DNA from: Rotaria socialis
Lineage: Eukaryota; Rotifera; Eurotatoria; Philodinida; Philodinidae
Direction of reading: 5' to 3'
Assembly: GCA_905331475.1 (NCBI GenBank)
Contig: CAJNYU010004046.1
Coordinates: forward strand, 63,106 to 127,105
DNA: 64,000 nucleotides
Shown here: positions 39,201 through 51,780 of the stretch, one piece after another
How the letters are laid out: each line of letters starts with the position of its first letter
How positions within the stretch are numbered: the stretch's first letter is position 1
Translations under genes and position numbers: made by a program
The notes under the pieces: model-generated
Databases searched by the model: none
What the model saw: the letters and a program-made list of their open reading frames with translations, nothing else
What the model was told of the DNA's origin: nothing

Positions 39201-41203
39201 GTGATGCATCCTGAGAAATATTTTTTAATGTATATAAAGTTTGCATTGAAAAAAAAAAGTCAATTAGAATGAATATCTTCCCAATATAAATCGCAAGATT
39301 AATTTAACTATTTCTATTGTTTTTTTATTCTTTCATGAAATATGTGTAGACAATTTTCTTTCTCTTCGTTTTAACTTAATATACGAAAACTTCTGTTATT
39401 TATTTTTGCTTTAATTGTACATATGTATCTATTATCTAAATAAAAATCAGGGTTAACTTCAAAAAGCGATAAAAATTCTTTACAGAAGTCGTCTCATTGA
39501 ATTAGTTAGATGGGTGTCTAACGTGTCTTGATTCAGTACATTTTACTGTGCAACAAATATTCTCATATTTCATGGAGAACGAATACCTATAAATATCTAT
39601 ATCATACTATAGATAATAACATTTGAATAATCTGGCCTTGATGATAAGTACTTTTTGTGAAGTGTGTGAGTGATGCTGTCTCCTAACTAATATTTACAGA
39701 GAATTGTATTTTTATAAGAACAAACGAGAAAAACTTCAAATTAAATTTTTGGATTTCTAAAAAGATTAATTTATTGTCAAAAATAAACTAGTACTTGTCT
39801 AAAATCGTAATGCCTTCAGACTATTAACAGATCGGTAATAGATAAATAGATCTGTAGTTTTTTCTCTAAAACATAAAGAAATCAGCTAAAACATGCAGAT
39901 ACTAATTTTAACAGTCAATAGACCTTGCTATAGAATGTATTCTAAAGCAAGGTCTACAGATGAATGAAGTATAACGACAAATTTTCCAAAACAAAAACTC
40001 GGATTCAATAACTATTATCGTTTGCAGAGCATCGTTGCACTTTATTTCAACTGTAATTTTAGAAAGTATAAAATATAAATTCATCGAATTTAATTTACAT
40101 TCATTGCAAACAATGAAAAATGATTTTTTTTACAGATTTCTAACTTAGACAAAGTCGTATGGTATTCTATGGCTGTATTGATTATTGAAAGTATACTCTA
40201 AATTCGACTTCGATACTTTATATTATACGGGTAAAAACACAGACTGAAACACCTTATTCATTTAAGTAATATATTTCGCCACTAAATTGAATAGTAATCT
40301 ATTTATTCCTATGTGATTCATAAAAGAAACTTTAAGAATTCTTACACATGAATCCGGAGGATTACTACCATCATTGATTCCTGATAGGTGTTCTGCTGAT
40401 GGTGGAGGTGTTGTTTGATCTGATTGATTGAAGAAATTTTTTATTATAAACTGTGATCGATGTACACTAGTAGTTGTTTTTGTTGGTGTGTGTTCATCAA
40501 TAGATTGATTATGATTATTATTAGTTTGTTCTTCCTCTAATTCTTCTTCATCAACATCCATCGGTTCATTGGGACCTCTCAAAAAATCTGGATGATAATC
40601 AACTTCGTCTAATAGACGACTTGCATTTAAACAATCAATAATCCAGTCGGGTGTTATCAAATGATTTTTTTCCGATTGTACGTCGTATGCAGCTTGTAAA
40701 CGCACATGATTATTTTTAAGATTATCAACTATTCTATCTTCAGGGTTATTCGTTGATAATGCTGATGCGCAAATAATATGTGTACAATTTGAATCATCTA
40801 TATTTGATGTCCATCGGCCACCATAGTAAGTAACTAATGCATAAATTTTATTATGATCTTCATTTGTTAAATTAGCATTTGCAAATGTACATGAACGAAA
40901 TAAATGATCACTATTATTACTATCAACACTACGAAATGGATTAATAGGTAATAATGTATTACATTTTAAACATGCTGTTATCCAATCTGAATTGACTATT
41001 GGCGTTTGATAGATTTCAATAGCTTGTTCTAATTCACTTTTATTACTGTCAAAATCATCACATATGACATGCGTTGTTGTTTCAGTTAAATAAAATGATA
41101 GTATAGCACCATTCTGTTTAAATATGTTTTCAAGTAATGGATCACGAAAACCAGTTGTAAAATATTTAATTGATGAAAATAATTTCGAATCATTTGTCGA
41201 CAT
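36299..41203 (-). CDS. PAXIP1: PAX-interacting protein 1 / PTIP, BRCT-repeat DNA damage protein
   Basis: Three exons (41203-40346, 39210-38538, 37437-36299) give 889 residues. PTIP is a subunit of the MLL3/4 H3K4 methyltransferase complex and binds phosphorylated 53BP1 and gamma-H2AX through its BRCT pairs. BRCT 1-2: ITACLKCNTLLPINPF, IYALVTYYGGRW, ITPDWIIDCLN. BRCT 3-4: QWLLGCIIYIDESEY, NVRTVTAHWLSDVLQRKKLF, YFFTMTGFEG joined across a 1.1-kb intron to RARLRYMIRALGGKYSGHLS and WSIPIVNGLWLSELYLGN. BRCT 5-6: MLSGFNMKTLNHYETIIKSL, ATYILNKNWLDKCNEEKCFL, GYSFFLTPSIQPSS, LILSCDKDK. Order and spacing follow human PTIP, but the long Gln-rich stretch between BRCT2 and 3 is replaced by a shorter polar linker. 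The two introns (39211-40345 and 37438-38537) are unusually long for this window. Confidence 0.93.
39919..39956. repeat. 18-bp-arm hairpin in PAXIP1 intron 1
   Basis: TAGACCTTGCTATAGAAT and the complement of the following 18 bases match with one mismatch around a 2-base loop. This is probably a degenerate short element or chance stem; the loop is too short for a typical microRNA precursor. Confidence 0.8.
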
Positions 41204-42105
41204 ATCTTATAATAAAAACATAAAAAAGGAAGAATTAAATAAAAATAACTTAGAAAATAAAGTAAACCAATGACAATAGTATCATTGTTTATTTTTAGAT
41301 TTCAATTAAATATATAGGAATACAATTGAATATTAGAACATATAGCAATCAGTCGGCATAAACAGATTTCTCTTGTGTCTACTTTTTCCGAAACAATGGC
41401 AGTAATGTCTACGTTCATTTGTTTATTTGTCAGTTATAAATGCTCATGACTCATCGATAGACTTTTTTCCTATTGGTCTAAAAATGATGTATCAAAAAAT
41501 GGGAGAACGAACGACGATATGAACTGCTATATGCTATACTTTTCCAAGAAAGCAATATATGAAATAAGAATGTTGTTAAGAAACTTTCCAATAAGAAAAT
41601 TCATTAGACCGTATCTATACTTATAGTTGTAGAAACGAGCAAAACTGTTGTAAACTTAAAACTTCTCGTTTCGTTTACTAATATTTTCATACTGCTCACT
41701 GAACACATCTCAACATAACTACGATAATTAAAAACGAATATTGTATGTTTATAAATAGGTAACAATTAATATTGATGAAATCCTTAAAATCTTCACTAAG
41801 ATCAGCATTTAGTTATCACTTTGTAACTTATTTTTTTTTGACAAATATATGCTTATATATCAATATATTGCTTTATTTCATATAATTCTCATATTCAAAT
41901 ACATAGGATTTGATTATTTGTCTTCAAGAAAATGAAAATTTAATCTTGTCTAATCGTGAGAGCACGCACATGTATTCCATGAAATAAGAATATGAATAAA
42001 TATATAATTATATGGGTGTGCTTATTTAAAGAAGCCATTTTTGAAGTATTCTAGACTGTTTTCTTTTACAAAGCCATACACCCTTTAATTCATAACATAT
42101 CATTT

Positions 42106-42219
42106 ATAGATGTCCATAGCAGGTGAAAATCTGCCGCTGCCGCTGCCGCGCCGTACCGCGATGGCTGAAAAAATAATTTGCCGCTGCCGCCCCGCTACCG
42201 CGCCACCATGGACATCTAT
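42106..42219. mobile_element. Short GC-rich element bounded by inverted repeats
   Basis: ATAGATGTCCAT at 42106-42117 is the exact complement of ATGGACATCTAT at 42208-42219; similarity of the flanks continues imperfectly outwards (about 42091-42232). Between them lie about 90 bp very rich in G+C, made of CCGCTGCCGC / CCGCTACCGC units in two imperfect direct copies. The composition is alien to the surrounding DNA. Probably a MITE or a remnant of one. Confidence 0.7.
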
Positions 42220-43437
42220 GATATGATTTATGGGTTTTATAATTTTGTTTTTTCTCTTCCTTTTGTCTTAATGTTTTTCATTATTAATTATTTTCTGATT
42301 TTTTAATAATTAATTATTTATATTTTTAAGACGTTTCGGAGATATCTTTCTCCTTCTTCAGTTTTATTTTATTTGGTGTTATGTTTGTTTTTACTATTTA
42401 CAATACGTATCTGACTATTCTNAAATTATAATGACCTTCCTAAGCACATGTAATGATTTATGGATATAGAACCGACTCAATAAAATCTGTATATATTCGA
42501 GAAAATCTGTGAAATTCTCAATAGAGACCAATTTAAAAAAGGCTATAAAATAATGAATAAACTGTTTTTGATTGTTTTTGTTCTTTAATCGTCATTTATA
42601 TTGGAAAAAAAGATTGTTCTTAATTTACATATGACGCAAAGTTGACCGATTAGCATAGTTTACAATTTGTTTTTGATCTTTTATATTCAAATAGACATAT
42701 CAAGATCTTTTAATCTTGCAAAAGTTGTCCTCCTTTGCCAAGAAGAATTCTAACCTTTTATAGATATTTCTTATTGACAAACGTTCTCGAACATACTACT
42801 TCAGATGATCTTGGTACATTCTTCAATGAATGTTCTCTAAAATTTCATATCATCTGTATTTNNNNNNNNNNAAATTCAAAAAAAAAAAAAAGAAATAGAT
42901 TTAAAAATATAATATTCATTTACTAAGCCTAATAACAAAATAGTTAATTCTGTCATTTGATATATCAAAACCAAAACAAACACCATTGTTCATATACATA
43001 TAAAAATGTTTTTGAGCGCCATTATCAACACGTATATAGAATAGTGTAATTGAATTTTAACAATATCTATAAGAATCCGACAATGTAATCTTTTATTTCA
43101 TTTGAAAAAAATCATAACGAATTCTACTTGAAGATATTAATTTTTGTTTGTTTAAAAACATTTCATAGGTAAAGTTCTAATTTCAATGTACATTTGAGTT
43201 CATATTGCAAGAATATATTTTCTATGGAAAATTTACTATCGAGCACTTGTTCGGTTATTTCAATCATATTTGCAACAATAAAATCTTAAAATTACATAGT
43301 AGCACTGATTCGAACAGTAAACAAGAATTTCGATTGCTTTTTATTAATCCACAAGAAAGACGGTCTCAACAAACTAATTTATTAATAATCCAAATAACTA
43401 TTTTTTTAAAGAAATTTTAGTGAAAATACGTTCACAT

Positions 43438-43537
43438 TAGGGGTGGCACTTCACGTTAATTTAATATCAAGTGTTAAGTAAAACCACTTAATTAACTCTC
43501 TTAATTGACTCACATTAAAATCAACGGTCTACCCCTA
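43438..43537. mobile_element. hAT-type MITE, 100-bp copy
   Basis: Begins TAGGGGTGGCAC and ends CTACCCCTA (minus strand TAGGGGTAG), flanked on both sides by the perfect 8-bp direct repeat GTTCACAT (43430-43437 and 43538-43545). An 8-bp target duplication and TAGGGGTG-like terminal inverted repeats are diagnostic of the hAT superfamily. No coding capacity. The same ends and subterminal TTAAGTAAAAC motif recur in the longer copy at 59379-59739. Confidence 0.93.
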
Positions 43538-45030
43538 GTTCACATTGACATTAGATTATGACAAGAAAAGAAACTACTCTATACAATAGAAACTTGTTTT
43601 TTATCGTGTTACACGGCTAAATAATGATTATGATACGGACCGCTGATCAAATATGAGAGCTTCAATCATGCGCCGATCATTATTATTCTTTTTCAGGTTT
43701 TTTTTATTTATGCTTGTTAACTTCAATATAATTACCAGCCGAGATTTTTTCCCGTTCTTTTCTATCGTATAGCTAAACAACAAAGGCGAGAGAAACTGTC
43801 GTAATGAATTGTTTCTCTAGAGAGCAAATGTTTAGCTTCTTATAACAAGACAACAATAGCATTTCTTTAGTAAAAACGAACTTGATCACACTCTGAAAAT
43901 ATGAATGCAGCATTATCAATGAGTCTATTACATTCAATTTCGCTTAGGCGAACTAAAGAATGAATCTGAGAACCAGAATGTGTATCCCTTTGTTCGCTAC
44001 GGGTGCATATGAGAAAAGTTATAGTTTTTCAATACGAAAATATCTACATTAGTCATTTACAAATAGACGTCGATTGGAATCCCATATAGAATGACATGTC
44101 ACTACTTATTCGAAAAGACGAACATACAAAGCTATGGAGGAACTATGGAATAAATCTGGTGATTATATGAAGTTTTACCTCGTGAACTGTTATAGGTCTA
44201 GTAGGTAATGATATATCATGATCATAATACCCGATGCATCTAAAAAAATCTTTCTACGGTTAATGCTTTGGTTCAATTCATGAATGAATGAATGAATGAA
44301 ACATATGTCTAGTTTTAGATTTTGAACATTTTCTAATACTATAGGTTGGTGCATGTATCGATTGTGTTGATTTAAATAATGATTGCGTAAATAATTTTCA
44401 ATGAAATCTATGCGAAATTGCATATGCATTAGAAAATTTAATACATGCAGAAAAGAAGGAAAACCTCGATATAGAAAAACCCGGAGGTGACTAAACACAT
44501 GTATTTAATTCACTCTCGTTTCAAAACCAAATGGTAAACCTGTAAACACCAGTATTTGTTTTCAACGAAGTAAAGCAATTTATTTGAATTTGAATCCATT
44601 TTTTAACTAATTAGTTAAAATGTTACAAAATTGTTAAATAATAATGTGAAATTTGAATCAAGTATTCAATGTTAATGATAGTAAATATTCAAAAAAAAAA
44701 CATGTTTCTTTATTAAATATATTTTTCATCCTTGTTTTTCTTTTGTTTACATATACAGTAATCCAAGAAAAGAAATTAGAAATGATTCATCCTCGTATGA
44801 CTGCCATACAATATTTGAAAATGAATATGAGAAAAACAAATACTGATAAGAGAAGTTCGTTTAATAAGCAAAGAAAAAGAATAGATAGGGAAGAAAAAAA
44901 AAGAAACAAAATAAACGTTGTTTCGCATTGCGTTTTTTATTTTGAATATATATATATATATATATTTGTATCGGATTCTAATAAAGCATATCAACAGAGT
45001 TATAGTTACATAGTTTTACATTTGAAAATA

Positions 45031-48000
45031 ATGTCATCGATTGAAACATCAACTCTAAAAGTAGAAATCGATACGGAACGTGTTGTTCTTCGACCACAAC
45101 GACCACCACCACCACCGCCATCATCATCGGCACAATCGGAATCTTCTAGTTCAATTGAACCAAAGAGAAGCTCTTCTGAAAGTACATTGAGAGAAACTGT
45201 ATCTGCTTGCTATTTAATTCTTTTCATTAATTTTTTTATTATAGTTGAGGCTACAACATCATTTACCAAAGCATCTAATGAATTTAATAGAGAAGAAAAC
45301 GATAGCCATGCATCAGTTTTGTAAGTGACTAGAAACGATAAGTTGTTGCTGTTAACTAAGAAACGTGTTTTTTAATTATTATTCGTAGATTCGAATTCAA
45401 AAATTTATTCGATTCATTTGATTATGAAACAATTCGTAATAAAATTCTAAATAGACAAATGATAACATCACCATTTACAACTGTTTTATGGCGTATTTTC
45501 TTACATTGTTTACCAAGAGATTCAAGTCAATGGAGTCAAATAATTGATGGGTCACGTGATAATTACAGTGAACTTGCAGATAAATATCTTCTTGATTTAG
45601 CTAAAATACGCGAGCATAATGGTGATGCAGAAAATCGTAATCATCCACTTTCTCAGGAAGATGAGGTACTAGAATATTTCAATAGATCATTATCTTCTAA
45701 AATGTGTCTACATATATTTTAGAGCCTTTGGCATCAATATTATGTCTATGAAGAACTTAAAGAAAATATTTATCAAGATGTTATTCGAACGTAAATAGTT
45801 GAACTTGTTTATAATTTGTCATTCTCGCCTCTTGGTTTTAGTTGCCAAGAAATATCATTTTTTCGACAAAAACATGTCCTGAATCTTTTACTCAATGTTT
45901 TATATATTCACAGTCGACATCACGGGGAATCGTTGCCTTATCGACAAGTAAAATAACGAAGGCTACTTTTTCTTCTACTTCATATTGTTGTATTTTTAGG
46001 GTATGCATGAAATTCTCGCTGTTATTCTCTATTTGATTCATTTGGAAAGTACCACAGTCAATGAATATTCAGATTCAAATGAATTAATGAAACAGCTTTA
46101 TGATCCGAAATATCTTGCTCATGATGCTTTGTAATTATTTGTTGGAAACTTTTATTAAGTGATTCTTGTTTTTCTTTTCATACTAATTTTTATTAGTGCA
46201 ATTTATGAAAAAATAATGGAACATCTGCAACCGTTTTATGATTTTAAACCAACTAATATAGTCACCCGTAAAGTAAGACATATTTCGGTTTATTAGATTC
46301 AACTTCTTTTTTTCTTCAACATAGAATATCAATATGAATACTAGTAAATATTTACTATTTCAACGCGTGAATGATTTACACATTCAAATGAATGATACTG
46401 TGATGAGAGTAAACTCGATTTTCGAACGATTAAAATACTACGATTTACCACTGTATGATAAACTTCAAAATTTAAATATTGAACCAACAGTTTATGGAAT
46501 GTAAGAAATACAATTTATGGGTGGATCTCTAAGAGATTCCTTTCTTGAAATTTCATTAAACACAGACAATGCTGTGTTGAATTAGGAGAATTTTTAAAGC
46601 AAATTGTTTTCCGATAACCGACTTTTTGAAATGATCAGAATACGGTCAATCAATATATGAAGAAAAAATAGTAATTATCTTTTTCTCTATCTATATAGAC
46701 GTTGGCTTCGACTGTTATTTGGACGTGAGATTCCATTTGGTTCTATTCCAGGTAATGCAGTGATACTCAACACCCTCAAGCCAAAGTAGCGTTCATGTTT
46801 CTCTGCGATCGAAAGTACTTGATTCAAATCTCAATGAGTCTAAGAAAGATGCGTACGGAATCCTAGATAGGAGTTTTCAAAGAAAACACATCATAATATC
46901 TTTAACATACCAACATTTAGCATCATATAAAACTACATACGGATCCTCACATTGTACCATAATCTAAAGTTTTTAGAATCTGTGTAAGCAAAATTTACCA
47001 TATCTATCTCTTGTCATCCCGGTATATTACAAATGTGATTTATGCAGAATCTCAAAAACGTTCAGACGAACATGTTCGATTTTCGAGAAAATTACCTCTG
47101 AAACTTCACTCAGTAGCTCTGTATATATATATATATATATACTTGTGCATCAATGAAAAAAAGCATCTCTTTCTTTTTTACTTCAGGTCTATGGACAGTG
47201 ATATTCTGTTATGGTGAATGTTTTGAATTTGTTGATTACTTTTTTCTTGCACTATTAATGGACATTGGACAGAAATGTATGTTGCTAATATTTTTCCTAC
47301 TATGAATATATGATCACAAATAAATTTTCTTAGTTCAAAAAAATACAGGATGTGAATACAGTTGTTGTCTACAATATCTAATGCAACCCAATGTTGTGTC
47401 GGACGTCGAAAATATCATTCAAAATGCACTCAATTTAGAAAAAATTTCTAGAAATAGCAAGGTTCGACGCATTTCATCGGCGTCGGAATCAACAAACAAT
47501 CGCTCATCTCTTTCAGAAATGCCCAAGCCTACGTCACCTATACAAAACTTTTCACAAAATCCCCTATTAGATTCAACAAGAAATAATTCTACAAACAGAT
47601 TTGTTCCATCAATACAACTGTTTAAACCTGTCAATTCTTACTCAGTAAAAGATTCTGAAATGCTTGTATAAATTAATACTAATTTTAATTATCAGTATTC
47701 ATGTTTATATTGATTTTAGGTCTCCCCTGGGAAAGAAACACGTCAAAGATTTGATGATAATCTTCAGATACAAAAATATTGTGCTCAATTTATGAATAAA
47801 TTTATAAGTATAAATATTATTTATATATTTATTTAAAACAAATCATAAATATATCTTATTAGATCGAATACAAACTCGTGTTTGCGATTTACAACCTTTC
47901 AATCAGGAAGAAGTACAAATGCAACTGAATGGTTTAAAAGAAGTATTCATTCTGTTGTTGACTATTTCATGAATTCAATTTTGATATCTGATTTCAATTG

Positions 48001-48123
48001 TTCATTTAGATTGCTAATGTACTCGAAGACAATTTAACGTTAGACGATGATTCTCTTCAAGCTCTTTTTAACTATAAATGTCAAGAAAAATCGATCGAAC
48101 CTGAGACTGATGATATTGATTGA
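45031..48123 (+). CDS. TBC1D5: TBC1 domain family member 5 (Rab GTPase-activating protein)
   Basis: Fourteen exons (45031-45198, 45250-45320, 45389-45665, 45723-45790, 45842-45947, 46000-46130, 46197-46272, 46325-46500, 46699-46751, 47187-47276, 47334-47665, 47720-47807, 47863-47942, 48010-48123) give 609 residues. TBC1D5 is a Rab7 GAP that works with retromer in endosome-to-Golgi retrieval and autophagy. The start is the ATG before SSIETSTLKVEID. TBC blocks: SPFTTVLWRIFLHCLPRDSS, HPLSQEDESLWHQYY, ENIYQDVIRTCQEISFFRQ carrying the IxxDxxR arginine-finger motif, LPYRQGMHEILAVILY with the YxQ glutamine finger, YLAHDAFAIYEKIMEHLQPF, YGIRWLRLLFGREIPFG. The Pro- and Ser-rich N-terminal extension and the C-terminal helical end vary. 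AATAAA follows at about 48,253. A decayed copy of the 3' exons lies at 50.95-51.78 kb. Confidence 0.95.
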
Positions 48124-49112
48124 TTTACAATAATAATAAGAATTTATTATTCATTTATGAGTGGGTCATTTTCTCGGGGCAACATTCTGTTTTTAAATAT
48201 GATTTTTTTTCTTCTTCTTATCCATTGATTCATTTTTTTGTAAAAATAAGCCTCAATAAAAATTATCAAGCGTACGACGAAATCGATGAGGACGATTACC
48301 TTTTGGCCAGTACTCTAATGGAAATCTTATTTTCATTGTCTATTTTAAATATTTATGCAATCAGGCTGATACAAAAATAGGAGAACTCTTAGTTCCATGG
48401 GCCAGTGAAGAGTCTTTGGGGAAAATGCATATTATGGATTTTACTCTGTTTTAAAGACGTATGTCGATGTACTTGTAATTTATTTTATGAATTTGAATCC
48501 AATGCTTTCATGTTCTTTTTTCCTAACGTAATAACATGTCAATAATAACAGTAACGAATGGAATATTAATTATATCTATCAATTTCATTTCTTGAAATAT
48601 TCTACGATCTTCGTATATGCAAGTAAAAACCGTGATTGTTCAAGAAAAAAAAACACTGAATGCATTCTATTGGATGAAACATATTTTTATACATCTTATT
48701 GAAATTTATATTAGATCATCATGTTTTTATAAATCATTTCTCAGTTTATATTATCAGTTGACATGACGTAACAATATTCGATAACTAAATTTCACTAATT
48801 AATCAAATTGCGTAATATTCTTTACGTTCACTGTACGATAAATAAATAATATATTCAACTACGGTCTCATCAAATAGTCTAATGAATTGAAACATACTTG
48901 TTCGTATTTATTTTGCCAATACATAAAGATTGGTTAGAAAAATAATAATTGTTCTTTCCCTATAAATATTTAAATGCTAAGCACTATGTCAACATTCAAC
49001 CACGTCCGAAGAAAGGAAAGCAAAGAATAGACTTGCTTTTAAAATAAAATAAAAATGTCAATATCTAATTCAGAAGAAAAACGAGAGTCTAATATATATA
49101 TATATATATATA

Positions 49113-49510
49113 TGTTAGCGTCCAAACTGAGATCACGTCCAATCTCAGATTGGTATAGGCGAATCTCGAATACGAGATTGGACGCGTCCAATGTTGGATT
49201 GAGCGGAAACTTAACATTAAAACGTGAATTACTCTGTATATCGGTGTAGGATTCGATTTTCTACTTATGAACTTCGATGAAGTATCATCATATTAGGTAA
49301 CGGGTTTGGGTGAGGATTAGGGTGTCAGGATATAGGTTATCATGATCATAATTCATCAATAAGAATTTGAATCCTACACCGATATACAGAGTAATTCACG
49401 TTTTAATGTTAAATTTCCGCTCAATCCAACATTGGACGCGTCCAATCTCGTATTCGAGATTCGCCTAGGCCAATCTGAGATTGGATGCGATCTCTGTTTG
49501 GACGCTAACA
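49113..49510. mobile_element. 398-bp element with 142-bp terminal inverted repeats
   Basis: Left arm 49113-49254 begins TGTTAGCGTCCAAACTGAGA and is the near-perfect inverse of right arm 49369-49510; mismatches are few (for example GGTATAGGCG against GGCCTAGGCG). The spacer of 114 bp is unrelated. Both ends abut TA dinucleotide runs (49092-49112 and 49511-49521), suggesting insertion into a TA microsatellite or a TA target duplication. Mirror-image open frames on the two strands are by-products of the arms. Non-autonomous DNA transposon, superfamily undetermined. Confidence 0.92.
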
Positions 49511-50949
49511 TATATATATATGTATTTGTTATGCAGTTTATATGGTAGATAGATAAATACAAAATGTTTTTTTATCTGATTTCTAATTTATTGGAGCGAA
49601 ATTAATCATACTTATGCTGTTTTCAGTGATCGACTCGATTCAGCGAAGAATAACAATGTCTTGGTAGCTAAAAAGTATTTCTTTTTTTAAAGTTTGTAAA
49701 GAGACGAATAACGAGTATCGATTTTAAACATAAATTTTAGACACGATGACGAAACATCAAAAGTTCATCAATGCGATTTAAATGTAGTCATAGCTGCTTT
49801 TATATTAGTTTATGTTTAGTCATACGTTAATAAAACCAGTTCCTGAAGAAGTCATATCAGCTTTTAATAGAAATACGATTCAAAATCCTTAAAATTCTAT
49901 CACATAACAATGATATTAAGTTGATCAGCGTGGTCCTATTTGTAGATTGTACAATCAAATATTTATTTTATTTAATATTAGAAAAGATAAAAATTGTACA
50001 AATACACTTCACTGATACAACCCTTGAAAAACTCACAGTCAGGTCATATTTCGCAAAAAATATAAAAACTTTGTAGCAAATAAAAGAAGTTTACGGCTGG
50101 AATGTTAGTACAGTGTATATTCGAATATTAATAATCTATTTTCTTTATTGGTATATACTCTCTCATTTATTTTCATATAATTATATAGAGTAAAATAAGT
50201 CTCAACTAAAAATAATAATTAGAAACATTCATAGGACAAAACACCAAGATTACTTCAAAAAAAGTTCTGTGCACAATCGACTTTGTTTTCTAGTTTATTA
50301 TATAATAATAAAAGTATTCAATTAATTAAAATTCTGATAATTGTCTTATCCAATGAGAACGATACTGTATTTGACTTATTGTTACAAACTATGCTTTTGG
50401 CTTCTTGATTGTAAAGTCACATACTAGAGCTCATCTGAGAGACGTAGTGCTCTAGTTAATATATTTTCTACGTTCACTTATTTTCATATAGTAATTTGAC
50501 AAAAGAGAAAGAAAGGACATGATCAATCACACCTCGCAGGAAATCATATCGACATAACTTGACATGAATTCATTCTCGCGATATGAATAAATACAAATGA
50601 GAAATCTTTAGAATACTTCTCTTCCATTTATAGTAAATGCATAGGTTCATCAAAGATCAAGTTATCTTAGCGCAACTTATCAGTTGGTTGATAAGAAAAT
50701 GAGAATGACATGTAGTTTTGCTTTTCCAATTGCACTATTTAAATATAAAATAAATAGGAATAGATTTGTATCACATTAATCGCTTGAGGAATCAATCAGA
50801 AACAATAAAGATATTTTAACTTTGTTAATTATTCTATTTCATAACTCGTTACTGACTTGCACTCGTTGATGGAGCAATCGATATATACTGTTAAGATTTT
50901 ACGCTTGAGGCACTTAATAGTCATTAAAAAATTAATCAAACTTAGCATA

Positions 50950-51780
50950 TTCGCTAATAACTAGAGAAACATGGAAATAAGGCATCAACTGATGACTAAA
51001 CGATTCAACGTGTACGTGAAATTTTCATATCGTATTTTTCGGCGACTAATTATATGCAAAAACTGAATATATTGAACTTAGTTTCGTTATAATTACAATG
51101 GTTCAAATGAATCAAAGAAAAAAAAATGAAGAAATCTGACAAAAATTTCACTTTGTGATTTAATTTTCTTAAATATTGTTGATAGTGCACTTTTATTTAG
51201 ATCAAACTCTCAAACGAAAGAAGTTTATCCTATTCGATCTTGGAAATTCAAACATTCTCTTTTATCTCTAACAGACATACAAAAGCCTGTATCATTGAGA
51301 TGAACTCCTCATCAAAAATTTTTATTAGATACACTGAAAAACGATTCTGAAACTTGATCTTGTTTTAAATAGCTGTGATAAAGCTATAGAACTTCTAGTA
51401 GATCAGAAGATTTTAATCAGATTGAATGTGTGACTGCTACTAATTTTTATTATCAATAAACATGTTTACATCGATTATAAATCTGCTGTGGACAAGAAGA
51501 AAAATGAGTCAACCATATACTTTGATTTACGACCTTCCGTTGCAGCAGAAGTATTAATTCAATCAAATGATTAAAAAAAAGCATTTTTTTTATCAATTGA
51601 ATATCAATATCTAAGTTCATTTATTCATTTGGATAAGTAGTGCAATCAAAGATAAATAAGTATTCGATAATGATTCTCATAAGATCTTCTCAATTATCGA
51701 TTAAACGGAAATCAATCAAAAATGATGCTAATATTGATTTGCTTGATAGTTCGAATATTCAATAATATTGAGGAAGATGA
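50950..51780 (+). pseudogene. Decayed duplicate of the TBC1D5 3' exons
   Basis: Several segments align in order with the functional gene. Near 51,170-51,200 GTGCACTTTTATTTAGA matches TGCACTCAATTTAGA of exon 11. Near 51,310-51,350 TTTTTATTAGATACACTGAA matches the exon-11 CCCTATTAGATTCAACAAGA. CATGTTTACATCGATTATAA near 51,460 matches CATGTTTATATTGATTTTAG before exon 12. GATTTACGACCTTCCG near 51,525 matches GATTTACAACCTTTCA of exon 13. CGATAATGATTCTC near 51,668 matches CGATGATGATTCTC of exon 14. Frames are broken and part of exons 12-13 is missing. A weaker match to exon 8 may exist near 51,005-51,095. Confidence 0.7.

Larger units (their letters stand above)
41204..45030. other. Divergent intergenic region, 3.8 kb, with two small elements and N gaps
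   Basis: Lies between PAXIP1 and TBC1D5, which read outwards. It contains an ambiguous base near 42,422, a run of ten N near 42,862, the GC-rich element at 42106-42219 and a hAT MITE at 43438-43537. Other frames (43205-43420, 44190-44498, and 44653 up to the TBC1D5 ATG) have no domains. Confidence 0.5.

Noticed and set aside
39919..39956. microRNA precursor
   Set aside because: The stem is only 18 bp with a 2-base loop, too short for a normal precursor.
44653..45030. N-terminal extension of TBC1D5 from an upstream in-frame start
   Set aside because: The extension is Lys/Asn-rich and contains a TA microsatellite; the ATG at 45031 begins more typical sequence.
49055..49562. Two nearly identical peptides (MLASK..SHPISDW type) on opposite strands
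   Set aside because: Products of the 142-bp inverted arms, not genes.
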